Positions 25,501-34,990 of a DNA stretch of 64,000 bases are shown in pieces. The notes under the pieces are model-generated. The model saw only the letters and a program-made list of their open reading frames with translations. It was not told the origin of the DNA and did not search any database. The position numbers and the translations under genes were made by a program. Position 1 is the stretch's first letter. The number at the start of each line of letters is the position of its first letter. This DNA comes from Fragilariopsis cylindrus CCMP1102 (Eukaryota; Bacillariophyta; Bacillariophyceae; Bacillariales; Bacillariaceae), in contig FMBT01000305.1 of the NCBI GenBank assembly GCA_900095095.1, positions 310,001 to 374,000 on the forward strand. Direction: 5' to 3'.

Positions 25501-28419
25501 GCCGAATTAGCAGATGAAACAATTGCAAACCTAGGATTGTCAAGAGTAGCCAACAGCCCAGTTGGTGACGTGAGAAGAAGAGGAGTGTCAGGAGGAGAAA
25601 AGAAAAGAGTTAATATTGGTCTTGAGCTGATGGCGATGCCATCAATATGTAAGTTTTGACTATTTTATCTTTAAATCTATCGTATTGAAATGATGTCGAC
25701 TGTGTTTTTACCTCCTTTTTTTGTGCCGACTCTCTCTCTCTCACACTCACACACATACACTCTCTCTCTCTCTCTTCGTTCCCCGATGCCCCATTTCTTC
25801 GTTACTGAATATTATATCTATAAGATCTTAGTGTTCCTCGACGAGCCAACATCTGTGAGTTTCGTTTCTCCAAAAACGTACTGTTACTTGCTTGTTTAAA
25901 ATGTGCATTATTTAGCTAATTTTCTGGTTATCTTTCTTTCGGCGTCGCGATGTCTGTTTACATGCTGAATATCTGGTAAACATCAGGGTTTGGATGCTTC
26001 ATCGGCTCTTTTAGTGATGAAGAGTCTCAACCATTTAGTCGAAAAAGATGGAGTAACAGTGGTATCTGTCATTCATCAGGTTAGTGCACACTCGTTATCT
26101 AAAGAGGCTGTATGAATATTCGCAGGAAAGTATTATTTCTCAACCCTTTATTGATTCTTATTCTCTAATTCTTTCACCAGCCTCGGAAGTTCATTTATGA
26201 TTTGTTTGATTCCTTGATTCTGCTCGGCGTGGGGGGACAACTGATTTATCACGGTCCCACTGAAGGTGCAGAGCCGTATTTTAACCGTCGGAATTATCTC
26301 TTACCACTTGGTGAAAGTGTTGCAGATTGGCTTATTGACATAAGTAGTGGTCGATTAGAACCTGAGAATCAGGTTGCGGAGATTAAAAAAGAAAACTTGA
26401 TGGCGCATACAACGGTTAATGGTGATGGAACGAAAGAACTATATATTAGGCCGTCTCATCAAGAGAGCACGGACGAGAGAAAAGACGAGTCCGTTGGAAC
26501 GAAAGCTATAGCAAGTGACAAACCATGGTCAACATTGACAAATACATTTATTGATGAAGATGTAGTAGGAGAAGGAATATTAAAATTAACAACACCATTA
26601 CCAGTAGGTATTCCTGCTGGAATACCGTTCGGTATAGGAAATGGTTTAGGTAGTGTAGATAAAATAAAATATCTTAATGAGAGTGATAGCGGTGTGTCAG
26701 CGGCAAGACTCAATTCGGCTGGCCGCGTCGTAACTGATGGTAACTGTGTTGGCAAGAAAGGAGTGACTACAGGAAAGGTAGTCCAGTAAGTATCTTGTTT
26801 TGTTTGAGAACGATTCGTCTGTTAGCTTTATGTATAAATCTAACACCTCGTGGTCAATGATTGAAATCGACGGATTTTTTTGGCAATGCAGGGCACTTGA
26901 AGAGGCGAAAAAACGTAGAGCTTGGCTGTGTTGTGAGTGGTTGAAACACTTCGACAACTTGTGTGCTGATGAACTAGATCTTTACAAGCCTCCAGAACAA
27001 TACGATTTGCCTATCGATACCGAAAAATCCACTTTTTGGTATCAATTTGCGAATCAATTACGAAGAGCCATGATTGTTGCCTGGAGAGACCGCTTTTCGA
27101 AGATTGTAAGCTGTACCATAATTGTTGGAGCTGTGGTTTTCATTACTGCGATGGATGGCGCAACAACGGTTTCTATTGACAAGAATCCTGTTACTCCGTA
27201 CGAAATCTTGGTCCGTCCCACGGAAGACGATCTTCCTTCGATTTACGAGCAACTATTTTCATACTCTAATAGCAACCAGCTATCGTAAGTCATAGATATA
27301 TACATATACATAGGACCAAAACTAGTGGTTCATTCATAATCCGCATCACTCAATCTCATTTCTTGCTTCCCTTTTCGCAGATATCCAATGAAAGTTGGTA
27401 TCATTCTATGCATTATTATCGGATTGTCAGCAACAAATACCTTGACTTCCAAGCGTATGGAATTTTTCAGAGAGGCTGCGTCTGGATACAATCTGAACGC
27501 ATATTTCTTTGCTATTAATATTATCTCTACTTTTGAGCATTCTGCCCAGGTTATAATTGCAGCTTTCTTTGCATCTTGGATTCGGAATCCAATTGCATCC
27601 GATGCATCATATTACGTTCATTTTCTTCTGTTGGCATGGTTGACGGTCGCGTGGGCTATGTTGTTACCCATGATTTGCCCAGCAGATTCTGTAGTTTTGA
27701 TTGCAGGCTTCTTTTTTGCATTTTGTGGTCTCGTTTTTAGTGGGGCTTTTGCTCCTATTGATTATAGAACAATTTACGCAGACGGCGGCTTTAGAGAAAT
27801 TCTCGCCGGATGGATTTCACCGACGCGTTTCTTTTTTGAGGCCCTTGCAGTTGGGGAGGTACGTGTGCGAAATAAAGTGTGGGAGTACCAGGTCACGAAA
27901 AAAATGTTGCATTTGTTTATATAGGTCCTACTTTTGAATCATGCCAACTGATCGCGTGTGTTTTTACTTTCTGAATTTCTCCGATCTTTCGCTCTATCAT
28001 AGCATCGTTGTCTGCCCGAACAAAGCGGCTTTACAATTGAGAAGAGCAGCCTGAACCGACAAGCAAATAGTACTATGATGTATTTGGCGGGCTTTGCTGG
28101 TCATGATTACAACGCTGTTCGTCAGTCATGTGATGGTTGGTATTGGTCAGTCATTCCTGTCATTTTAATTGGAATCACAGTGCGTTACCTGGCAATTGGT
28201 GCTATGCACACTTTCTTTCGGGGCCAACAGTCGAAGAAGCCTTTGTTTCATGTTATGAAGAGGGACTGGCGTGTCGCTGCAACCACAATACTTTTCTTTT
28301 GCGGCTTTGTAATTTTATTCTCCTTGACAACCTGGCTTTTCATTCGAGATATACCATTTGAGGAAGCTGTTCCTCTCACAGATTTTCAATTTATGGAGCA
28401 AATGGGTTTATTTTCTTAA
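22534..28419 (+). CDS. ABCG-type half transporter with Cys-rich ectodomain and EF-hand
   Basis: ATP-driven membrane transporter of the ABCG/WBC family, about 1630 residues. Exons: 22534-24617, 24736-25166, 25291-25648, 25832-25854, 25987-26079, 26181-26785, 26892-27284, 27381-27858 and 28003-28419, all GT-AG. Order: signal peptide (GIGFLLLLIVLSDLSLLVSS), Asp/Thr/Asn-rich linker, four Cys-rich repeats (~residues 147-385), CPKGSYCPDPETMLPCPAGF, a membrane helix (~480-500), a cytosolic basic linker, an EF-hand loop DADGSGDVTFDE (24279-24314), then the ATPase: Walker A GGSGAGKTS, signature VSGGEKKR, Walker B LFLDEPTS, H-loop VIHQ. The ABC2 membrane region with several helices follows. Single-base breaks near 24235 and 24755 interrupt the frame. 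The layout resembles plant ABCG24/28 transporters; the substrate is unknown. Confidence 0.9.
25832..25854 (+). other. 23-nt microexon encoding Walker B of the ABCG gene
   Basis: The preceding exon ends in ATA T (25648) and the next in-frame block is TG TTC CTC GAC GAG CCA ACA TCT, bounded by an AG at 25830-25831 and GTGAGT from 25855. The 23 nt complete FLDEPTS, and the following exon at 25987 continues with GLDASSALLV, as in all ABCG proteins. Phases add up exactly (1, then 0). Confidence 0.85.
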
Positions 28420-28571
28420 TATCTGACCAACAATATCTCATAGTTATTCCTTACTCAATACCCAGACTCAAAACAAAACAAAAAAATCCTGGCATTGTAT
28501 GGAAATATAATCTCTTTCATTGAAAATAACAGCAACAATAATGGTCAAAGTAATAGTAATAGTAATAATGG

Positions 28572-28630
28572 TAATTATAATTATAACTATAACTATAACT
28601 ATAACTATAATTATAATTATAATTATAATA
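28572..28630. repeat. (AACTAT/AATTAT)n microsatellite
   Basis: About ten hexanucleotide units in two variants, first AATTAT, then AACTAT, then AATTAT again. It translates as an Asn-Tyr repeat in one frame, which is an artefact of the repeat. Confidence 0.9.
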
Positions 28631-29033
28631 ACCCAGCTCACATTACAATTGAAGGTTTGATTTTTACCTTCATCGAAACACTTATTTCATCTTATCTCCG
28701 TGAAAGCCTAATCAACTATTTTCATGAAAATAAAGCAGCAAACTTCACATTTTTTCTTTACTTGCATATGCAAACCACCCTAAGTAGTTACATTTCAATT
28801 GTTCTGTTACTATGATTATTTTGTATTGTAATTGTGATTTTCTCTATGTATGTATAGTAAGATGAGAGCAATTTTGAAATGCATTGTTTCCTGGGTTTTT
28901 TAAGTGTAGATAACTTGCCTGCCTTTTGTGAGTGTACTGGTCTTGTGCTTATCCTGGTCCATGCAGCACTAAGTATTAGTGATTTGGATAGTTGTTGCAT
29001 CATAGACTCAGACTTCTTTTTATAGGGTTCTAA

Positions 29034-29057
<24 letters not shown>
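29034..29057. repeat. (CT)n microsatellite
   Basis: Twelve CT units in the gene-free block downstream of the ABCG gene. Confidence 0.9.
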
Positions 29058-29064
<7 letters not shown>

Positions 29065-30548
29065 AGGTGACAGATTAGATGTGTTGCGCTTGTTACTTGT
29101 GCAGATGTTGAGGCAGTTCCATGATTAACAGTAATGTTTCATTATTCAATCACCCCTCAAGCTGTGGATGTATACTGTATAGTAGTATCCTCCTTATATT
29201 TATACTAAATGTGAATAGTATTGTGTGTCATTCATTGACACGTGACACATTTTCATCGTATTTCATTACTGTTACTACTATTATTGTTTGTGCCAATTTT
29301 AATTAGATTATTTTGGCATTTGCTATTGCATTCCGCACCATTTGAGATACACCATTTTGTCTCTTGTTTCTCATTCTCATTTACAATAATAAAAGGATAT
29401 ACCATACCAAATTTTTCAGTTGGCTGAGTCTTGTTGTTCAATTTGGAGTGGAGCCCACACAATGATATAATCCAAACTTTTGCCATTGGTTTGTTAAAAT
29501 TGCATTCCAATTAGTAGATGGTAGAGTGCAGTCCTGTTCCAATCAAATTCCTGCCTGTTTAAATCTGCCATGATTCTTTTTTATCTTCCCCACACCTCTC
29601 TGCCCTGTTTTTCTAGGTTGACTGACGTGACCGAACTTTGATGGTGATCTTATCTATCTGGATTTTGCACAGGCCAGCAACGCCAGTAGAATAATACCTG
29701 GAAAATCTGAATCTCCCCTAGTTAAAAAAACCCTTATGTTGTTTGTTGACATTGTAGTATCCAGTAGCTCATTATATTGAAACATCTTCAAGGACCCCGA
29801 TGATACCCGATTCCCATAGCATTCAAATACCACAGTCAAAAAGAACTTTGGATGATACAATTCAGCCTCCCCACGCCACCAAGCCAACCTATTTCAAACA
29901 ACATTTCTCATACCAGTGAATCTGCAATTATCATCTATAAAATAGATGCAGGCAGGTAACAAACTTTACTGTTTATTATGATACAATAATCTATCCATCA
30001 CACAGTAAATAACAACAGCTGCATCAGTATGCTTTCCTTCCTTCTTTTTCAAGTTTTCTGGGCTTGATTCTAGATTGTACGTCTTCCCACAAGCTGAGTA
30101 CTGGATATCTTATAAGCCATTATCTTATACTGTACGAGGATGATCTGTGTTAGCTAGCACATTGAACATTGTTTATTGTGTTCCCTGGGGGAAATAATTG
30201 CTGGGTTGATTCTGAGTTGGGGGAGAGTAATGTTTGATGTTACAGTATTAGCATGAATGTGATAAAAATATTGTACTAGTATACCCGAAAACAGCTAAAT
30301 TAGTTCCTACTAACTCGTAATTTTTGAGTCGTGGAAAAATTCTAAAAGCCTGTTTCAAATTTTTGATCGCGCGCGCAGTTGTTTTAAAAAATGAATTGCG
30401 AAGATCGCGAATCGCGACTCAAAAGCTGTATCGTTCGTACTACTGTGTATCAATCATCACATATTATGATCAATCAAACATCAAACATACACCGTTAGTA
30501 CATTAACTGTCAACACCCGAATCCAGCAGTCAACACCCATACTAGGTA

Positions 30549-31385
30549 ATGATGCTGTGCACCTATTTATTGATATTGGTGGTCTCTATGATGTTTCTAC
30601 TATCACCATGTTTCCCATTTAGTACGACGAGACGTTTCTATCATCGTGTCGCTGTAACTACTGGATCTGATATCACCCGACTGTATTCTTCTACCAGCAA
30701 CACCGAAAACGAAAAGAGTAACAACAACAGCGCTACCGTCCCAACAACACCACCATCCCGTGCTAAATTATTACCCCACGTATTACGATATCGTGGTTCA
30801 GTCGATGAAGGTTACGGTCGAGGAGGGAAAAAGTTAGGTGTCCCTACAGCCAATCTTCCCAGTAGTTTATTTCAAAATGCATTAGAAGATGTAGCGACCG
30901 GTGTCTACTTTGGATGGGCAGCCATTGAACGAAACAATAATGAACTTCTTCAAGTATACAAGGCAGTTGTGAACGTTGGATACTCTCCAACGTTCGAAGG
31001 AAAAGAAAATAAAGAAAAAATAATCGAGGCACATTTGATCTTAGAAAAAGAAGAAGAAGAGGAGGATCATAACGAGAACGACGGTGGCGACGACGACAAG
31101 ACATCATACATTATTGAAGACTTTTATGGAATCCCTATGAGATTGCAATTAGTAGGATTTTTGAGGGAAGAAAAGAAATTTGATAGCTTTCCAGAATTGA
31201 TTGCACAAATCCTTGCCGATGTTGATGATGCTAGATTATCTTTAGATTGTCACCCATATCAATCATGTAGGTCCGATGCCTTTTTTTCGTTGGGTGATAC
31301 TGCTTGGATTGGAAATGGTGGTGGAGATCAAGGAGCAAGTTGGGAAAATGAACCCATACAACCTTTCCTGGATAGTTTGGAATAA
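30549..31385 (+). CDS. RFK: Riboflavin kinase (flavokinase)
   Basis: Phosphorylates riboflavin to FMN with ATP. Intact single-exon frame of 278 residues. Family motifs in order: GSVDEGYGRGGKKLGVPTAN (nt ~30798-30860, the ATP-binding PTAN motif), GVYFGWAAI, KAVVNVGYSPTFEGKE, EAHLIL and FYGIPMRLQLVGFLREEKKF, then DVDDARLSL. An acidic insert (EKEEEEEDHNENDGGDDD) separates two strands of the barrel and is longer than usual. The N-terminus is hydrophobic (LLILVVSMMFLLSPCFPF) followed by basic and Ser/Thr residues: a signal peptide or anchor. The F-rich cleavage region would suit plastid import, but no alanine precedes the Phe, so targeting is uncertain. There is no HAD phosphatase or FAD synthetase domain, so it is a single-function enzyme. 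Confidence 0.93.
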   Translation: MMLCTYLLILVVSMMFLLSPCFPFSTTRRFYHRVAVTTGSDITRLYSSTSNTENEKSNNNSATVPTTPPSRAKLLPHVLRYRGSVDEGYGRGGKKLGVPTANLPSSLFQNALEDVATGVYFGWAAIERNNNELLQVYKAVVNVGYSPTFEGKENKEKIIEAHLILEKEEEEEDHNENDGGDDDKTSYIIEDFYGIPMRLQLVGFLREEKKFDSFPELIAQILADVDDARLSLDCHPYQSCRSDAFFSLGDTAWIGNGGGDQGASWENEPIQPFLDSLE

Positions 31386-31721
31386 AATAATAAAGGGATT
31401 ATGCCGAATTGACGATGCTATTTTAATTGGGAAGCGAAAGACGCTCATGTTGTCGATCAAGGCCGTTTTGGTGATATTGGCTATCTACGAAGTAAATGTT
31501 ATAGTAGGAAGAATCGTCATAGAATCCCACCGCCATTGGACGGCATGGACATTTAGAGAGCCCTTTTGAATAACAATAATGTAGGAATACAAATCTAAAT
31601 TACATTCGATAGGTACTACTACTAAGAATATTGAAATATGTTGATATTAATCATTGCATTCCAATTCGGTCGACCTATTACGGCTATTTCCTTGTTATAA
31701 TCTCATGAACCAATCATTCAT
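31386..31721. other. Convergent intergenic region
   Basis: About 335 bp between the riboflavin kinase 3' end and the 3' end of the minus-strand gene at 31722. An open frame here is a continuation in another phase without protein character. Nothing recognised. Confidence 0.35.
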
Positions 31722-32161
31722 TCAGTCGAATACACCCCTTCGTGGTTCAACAGCAATAGTATTACCGCCATCATCATCACCTATTCCTTTCAAAAAATGA
31801 TCCCAGCTTATCCATTCACGAGTGAAGGTGTACCATGCTTCGGGATCATTAGGTATGTAGGATGATTTAATGTATCCCATTGCTAAAAAATCTTCCCATT
31901 CATCTTTTGTGTCAATACCAAGATTTTTTTGTACCCACCACCGAGCTTGTTGATATGGTAATTTTCGTGGTCGACTCTTCAAAAAAGACTTTGTATGTTG
32001 TTCCTCAAGAGCACAACGTGTCTTTTTAATTTTATTTCTTCATGTCGTTGTTTGAGTTCCTTACACAAGGCATTACCTTCCTCGCCTGAAGGTGGCACTG
32101 AAGGAGGAACAACGTCCTGCTCATTGTCATTATCTATAGCGGATAGTATTGTCGTGGTCAT
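31722..32161 (-). CDS. Small protein with a phage-integrase-repeat-like motif (one frameshift)
   Basis: A short protein of about 145 residues in two overlapping frames joined by one missing A near 32030 (AAATTAAAAAG read on the minus strand). The N-terminus is acidic and disordered (NDNEQDVVPPSVPPSGEEG), then a charged helix (KELKQRHEEIKLKK). The C-terminal half, RKLPYQQARWWVQKNLGIDT then EWEDFLAMG, YIPNDPEAWY and WISWDHFLKG, matches the short repeat seen in algal proteins and described as phage-integrase repeat unit: a helix with R-W-V, then IP..P..Y, then W..W..FL. Only one copy is present. There are no integrase catalytic residues, so it is not an active recombinase. Function is unknown; it may bind nucleic acid or chromatin. 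Confidence 0.6.
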
Positions 32162-33399
32162 CAGATAAATATATTACTATTATGAGAACCACAACATGAT
32201 GAATTAACGAGCTCGGACGTAACTGAAAAGCCGACAATACCGATAGAGTAGAGATATACATCATCAGAAGGACTACTTTGCCAAGGAAGGAAAAGACAAA
32301 GTCATTGTGATAATCAGTGGGGTGAGTGAGATACTGTAGTTTGTTTTACCGTACCAGGATTGTGTATGATCTTAGTAGCATATCTATATGGGAAATTTGA
32401 TTCGAACTTCCCGTTCAGTCATCGTACTTTTAATATTATGGTACCAATTTCTCGGCTTTCGAGGCAACCTATTACCGTTCCTCTATTGTTGAGAGGATAT
32501 TATTGTGCTGTAGCTCAGTTGTCATTTACGAAGCGGGATACAGTACGACTGTTATACCATAAAATCGTGTCGAATGCGTGTGATGGTGGGGGATAAAGAT
32601 ACTACTAGTACTGTACTTGCTATATTTCGTTTCTTTAGTCCTTATTCTACCATTGCTCAGTACGTGTCAATCGTTAGTTAGATTCTTCATTGAGATAAGT
32701 ACTTCCGTGCAGCGTAAGTGTCTACAGAGATAAGCATTTACGCTACAAACGTACGAATAATGAGTGATTTGAGACGACGCTTTTATTTATATATTTTCCT
32801 CTCAAATCACTCATTCTTCTGCTTTTGTCGCCTAAATTGCTATAACGCTTATTCATTGTGAACACTTTCCGCTGCACAGAGGAAGTATCTATTCAAATCA
32901 AATAACTCGTTTTATTAACGAGTCACAGTTTAATCGTAAACTTTAGTGCGTGTATGTTCCGTGATGAGAGCAAGCAAATTCAAAAAATGTGACAAAATGT
33001 GCGCAAAAATCGTTCCTCACACGCATCAAGCATCCTCCATTTTTTTTCAATGATTTCTCGTTTCCATTCATTCAATATTTATGTCAAAAAGTCACGTACT
33101 GTCCAGTAGATTTATGAAGTTTCATTCGTCGTCAGTGATGTGAAGTTTTATGTTTCGACACACGTACGCGAAAATCCTTTTCCGAACAAAAACTACGAAG
33201 TAGTGTGAATGTAATAATAGAGAAGGAATCAGTGAATTCTTTTCTCGGGTTTTATGACGTATGAAAAATTGCTTACGATCTTACAACGAAATTGTAACCC
33301 GCCCAGCGAGATAAACGATCTAAATTTCAAGCGACCATATTATTGTCATAATTTTAAGTGCAAACACTTTCAAATCTTTAACAATACATTATATACAGA
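32162..33399. promoter_or_regulatory. Intergenic with MITE and aldolase promoter
   Basis: 1.24 kb between divergent genes. It holds the inverted-repeat element 32702-32885 (listed separately). The 500 bp before the aldolase ATG include GTCACGTAC (~33093) and TGACGT (33255-33260), cAMP/CO2-response-like motifs in diatoms, and two nearby TGAAGTTT copies (~33115 and ~33141). Open frames here show no protein character. Confidence 0.45.
32702..32885. mobile_element. MITE (Stowaway-like, TA-flanked, 184 bp)
   Basis: The element starts CTTCCGTGCAGCG and ends in the reverse complement of CTTCCTCTGTGCAGCGG, with TA on each side (32700-32701 and 32886-32887). Almost the whole length folds into one imperfect palindrome; the innermost 16-bp arms are AATGAGTGATTTGAGA (32759-32774) and its complement (32800-32815). 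It has no coding capacity. TA duplication and CTTCC ends are as in Stowaway elements mobilised by Tc1/mariner transposases. The terminal sequence is shared with the element at 51086. Confidence 0.75.
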
Positions 33400-34801
33400 A
33401 TGAAGTTTAGTTCCGTTGCCTTGATCGCTGCGATTGCCGGTGTTACCGATGCATTTGCTCCTCCTACTTCCCAAGGAAGTACCAGAACGATCGAACTTTC
33501 TATGTCTCTAGAAAAGTATTCGGATGAATTGAAGGCTACTGCCACTGCTATGGTCGCTTCAGGAAAGGGTCTTCTCGCTTGCGATGAATCTACTGGGACT
33601 GTCGGAACCCGTTTGGAATCCATTGGTTTGGAAAACAATGAGGACAATCGTCGTGAGGTAAGAAGAAGAAGAAAAAAAAACATCGAATAATTCGTAAGAT
33701 TGATTCAGTTTTTACCTATGTTTTAATTACATATCCCTGTCACTCAATTGATCATTCTTTCACATTATTTTTCTTTGCCCGCCTCATCCGTCGACGTCAT
33801 CCATCTGACACTTGAATTGATTTGTTCGCTTTACATGTTTTTGTTACTTTTACTACTGCTATACACAATTTTAAGTGGCGCCAACTACTCTTCACTACTC
33901 CTAATATTGGGGATCATATCTCTGGGCTATCTTGTATGAAGAGACTCTTTACCAAGATTCGACCGAAGGTGAACCCTTCGTTGATGTTTTGAACAAGGCC
34001 GGTATCATTCCAGGAATTAAGGTCGATGCGGGACTTAAACCTCTCTGTGGAGGAGGAGACGAAGAGACCTGGTGCTCAGGTTTGGACGGACTCTATGACA
34101 AGTGCGTCCTTCATTATGCTCGCGGTGCTCGCTTTGCTAAATGGCGTACCGCCCTGCGCATCGATACTGCCAAGGGTTTCCCCACCGATTACGCCATCGA
34201 TGAGGCAGCTCATGGACTCTCTCGATATGCCAGAATCTGTCAAGAAGCTGGCCTTGTCCCTATCGTCGAACCAGAAATTTTAATTGACGGCGACCACGAT
34301 ATTTACACGACCGCTAAGGTCCAGGAGCGTGTTATCACCACCGTCTATAAGAAACTTCAAGAATGTGGTGTCATGCTTGAGGGTACCTTGTTAAAGCCAT
34401 CCATGACCGTCTGTGGAGTCGACTGCAAGGATCGACCGTCGGTAGAAGAAATCGGTGCATTGACCGTCCAAACTCTCTCACGATCCATTCCTTCTGCCAT
34501 GCCAGGTGTGACCTTTTTAAGTGGAGGAATCTCGGAAGAAGATTCTTCGATTTACCTTAACGAAATCAACAAGGTCGATCGGGCTGGTACTGGTACGTTC
34601 GCGTTAACATTTTCTTTCTCTCGTGCTTTACAATCATCATGTTTGAAAACTTGGGATGGTGAAAAGGAAAACGTGAAGGCGGCCCAAGATCAGCTTTTTG
34701 CACGTGCTAAAGCCAACTCTGAGGCATCCAAAGGAGAGTACACGCCGGGATCACAGCCTTCTATGCAAGAATCACTTTACGTGAAGAACTACGTCTACTA
34801 A
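33400..34801 (+). CDS. FBA: Plastid class I fructose-bisphosphate aldolase
   Basis: Cleaves or forms fructose-1,6-bisphosphate through a Schiff base, in the Calvin cycle or plastid glycolysis. Exon 1 33400-33657, intron 33658-33875 (218 nt), exon 2 33876-34801. The signal peptide [20 protein letters not shown] carries the A-F-A-P motif of diatom plastid proteins. Class I landmarks: [49 protein letters not shown], the Schiff-base lysine in [10 protein letters not shown], and LSGGISEED. It ends KNYVY. One G is missing from GGG at 33924-33926: with four G the protein reads [14 protein letters not shown] without a break. It resembles the plastid class I enzyme called FbaC5 in Phaeodactylum; that assignment is from memory of the family. 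Confidence 0.94.
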
Positions 34802-34990
34802 ACTACTAAGACCAGCATTGTCTATAGTTTGAATAAATTCTACTGCCCCCACATTATTTACTATGTAGGCGGCTGCTATATAAATAGAAAAGAGTTGACA
34901 GGTAATTAAGAGATTTTAATTCACTGATTGATACTAAAAGCATTGATTTTTTTCTCCAGAATGTACCATTTGCTTCACATAGTGCTTTTA

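Larger units (their letters stand above)
28420..30548. other. 2.1 kb gene-free block
   Basis: Between the ABCG and riboflavin kinase genes. It contains an AATTAT/AACTAT hexanucleotide array (28572-28630) and a CT repeat (29034-29057). Several short open frames exist, including one translating the microsatellite, but none resembles a protein family. This is the longest stretch in the window without a gene or recognisable element. Decayed transposon sequence or a long non-coding transcript are possible; I see no positive evidence for either. Confidence 0.5.

Noticed and set aside
28495-28815. Open frame with an Asn-Tyr repeat downstream of the ABCG gene
   Set aside because: It translates a hexanucleotide microsatellite and has no other protein character.
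30322-30424. Inverted repeat TTTTGAGTCG ... CGACTCAAAA
   Set aside because: Only 10 bp with a loop of ~83 nt and no target duplication; too weak to call a mobile element.
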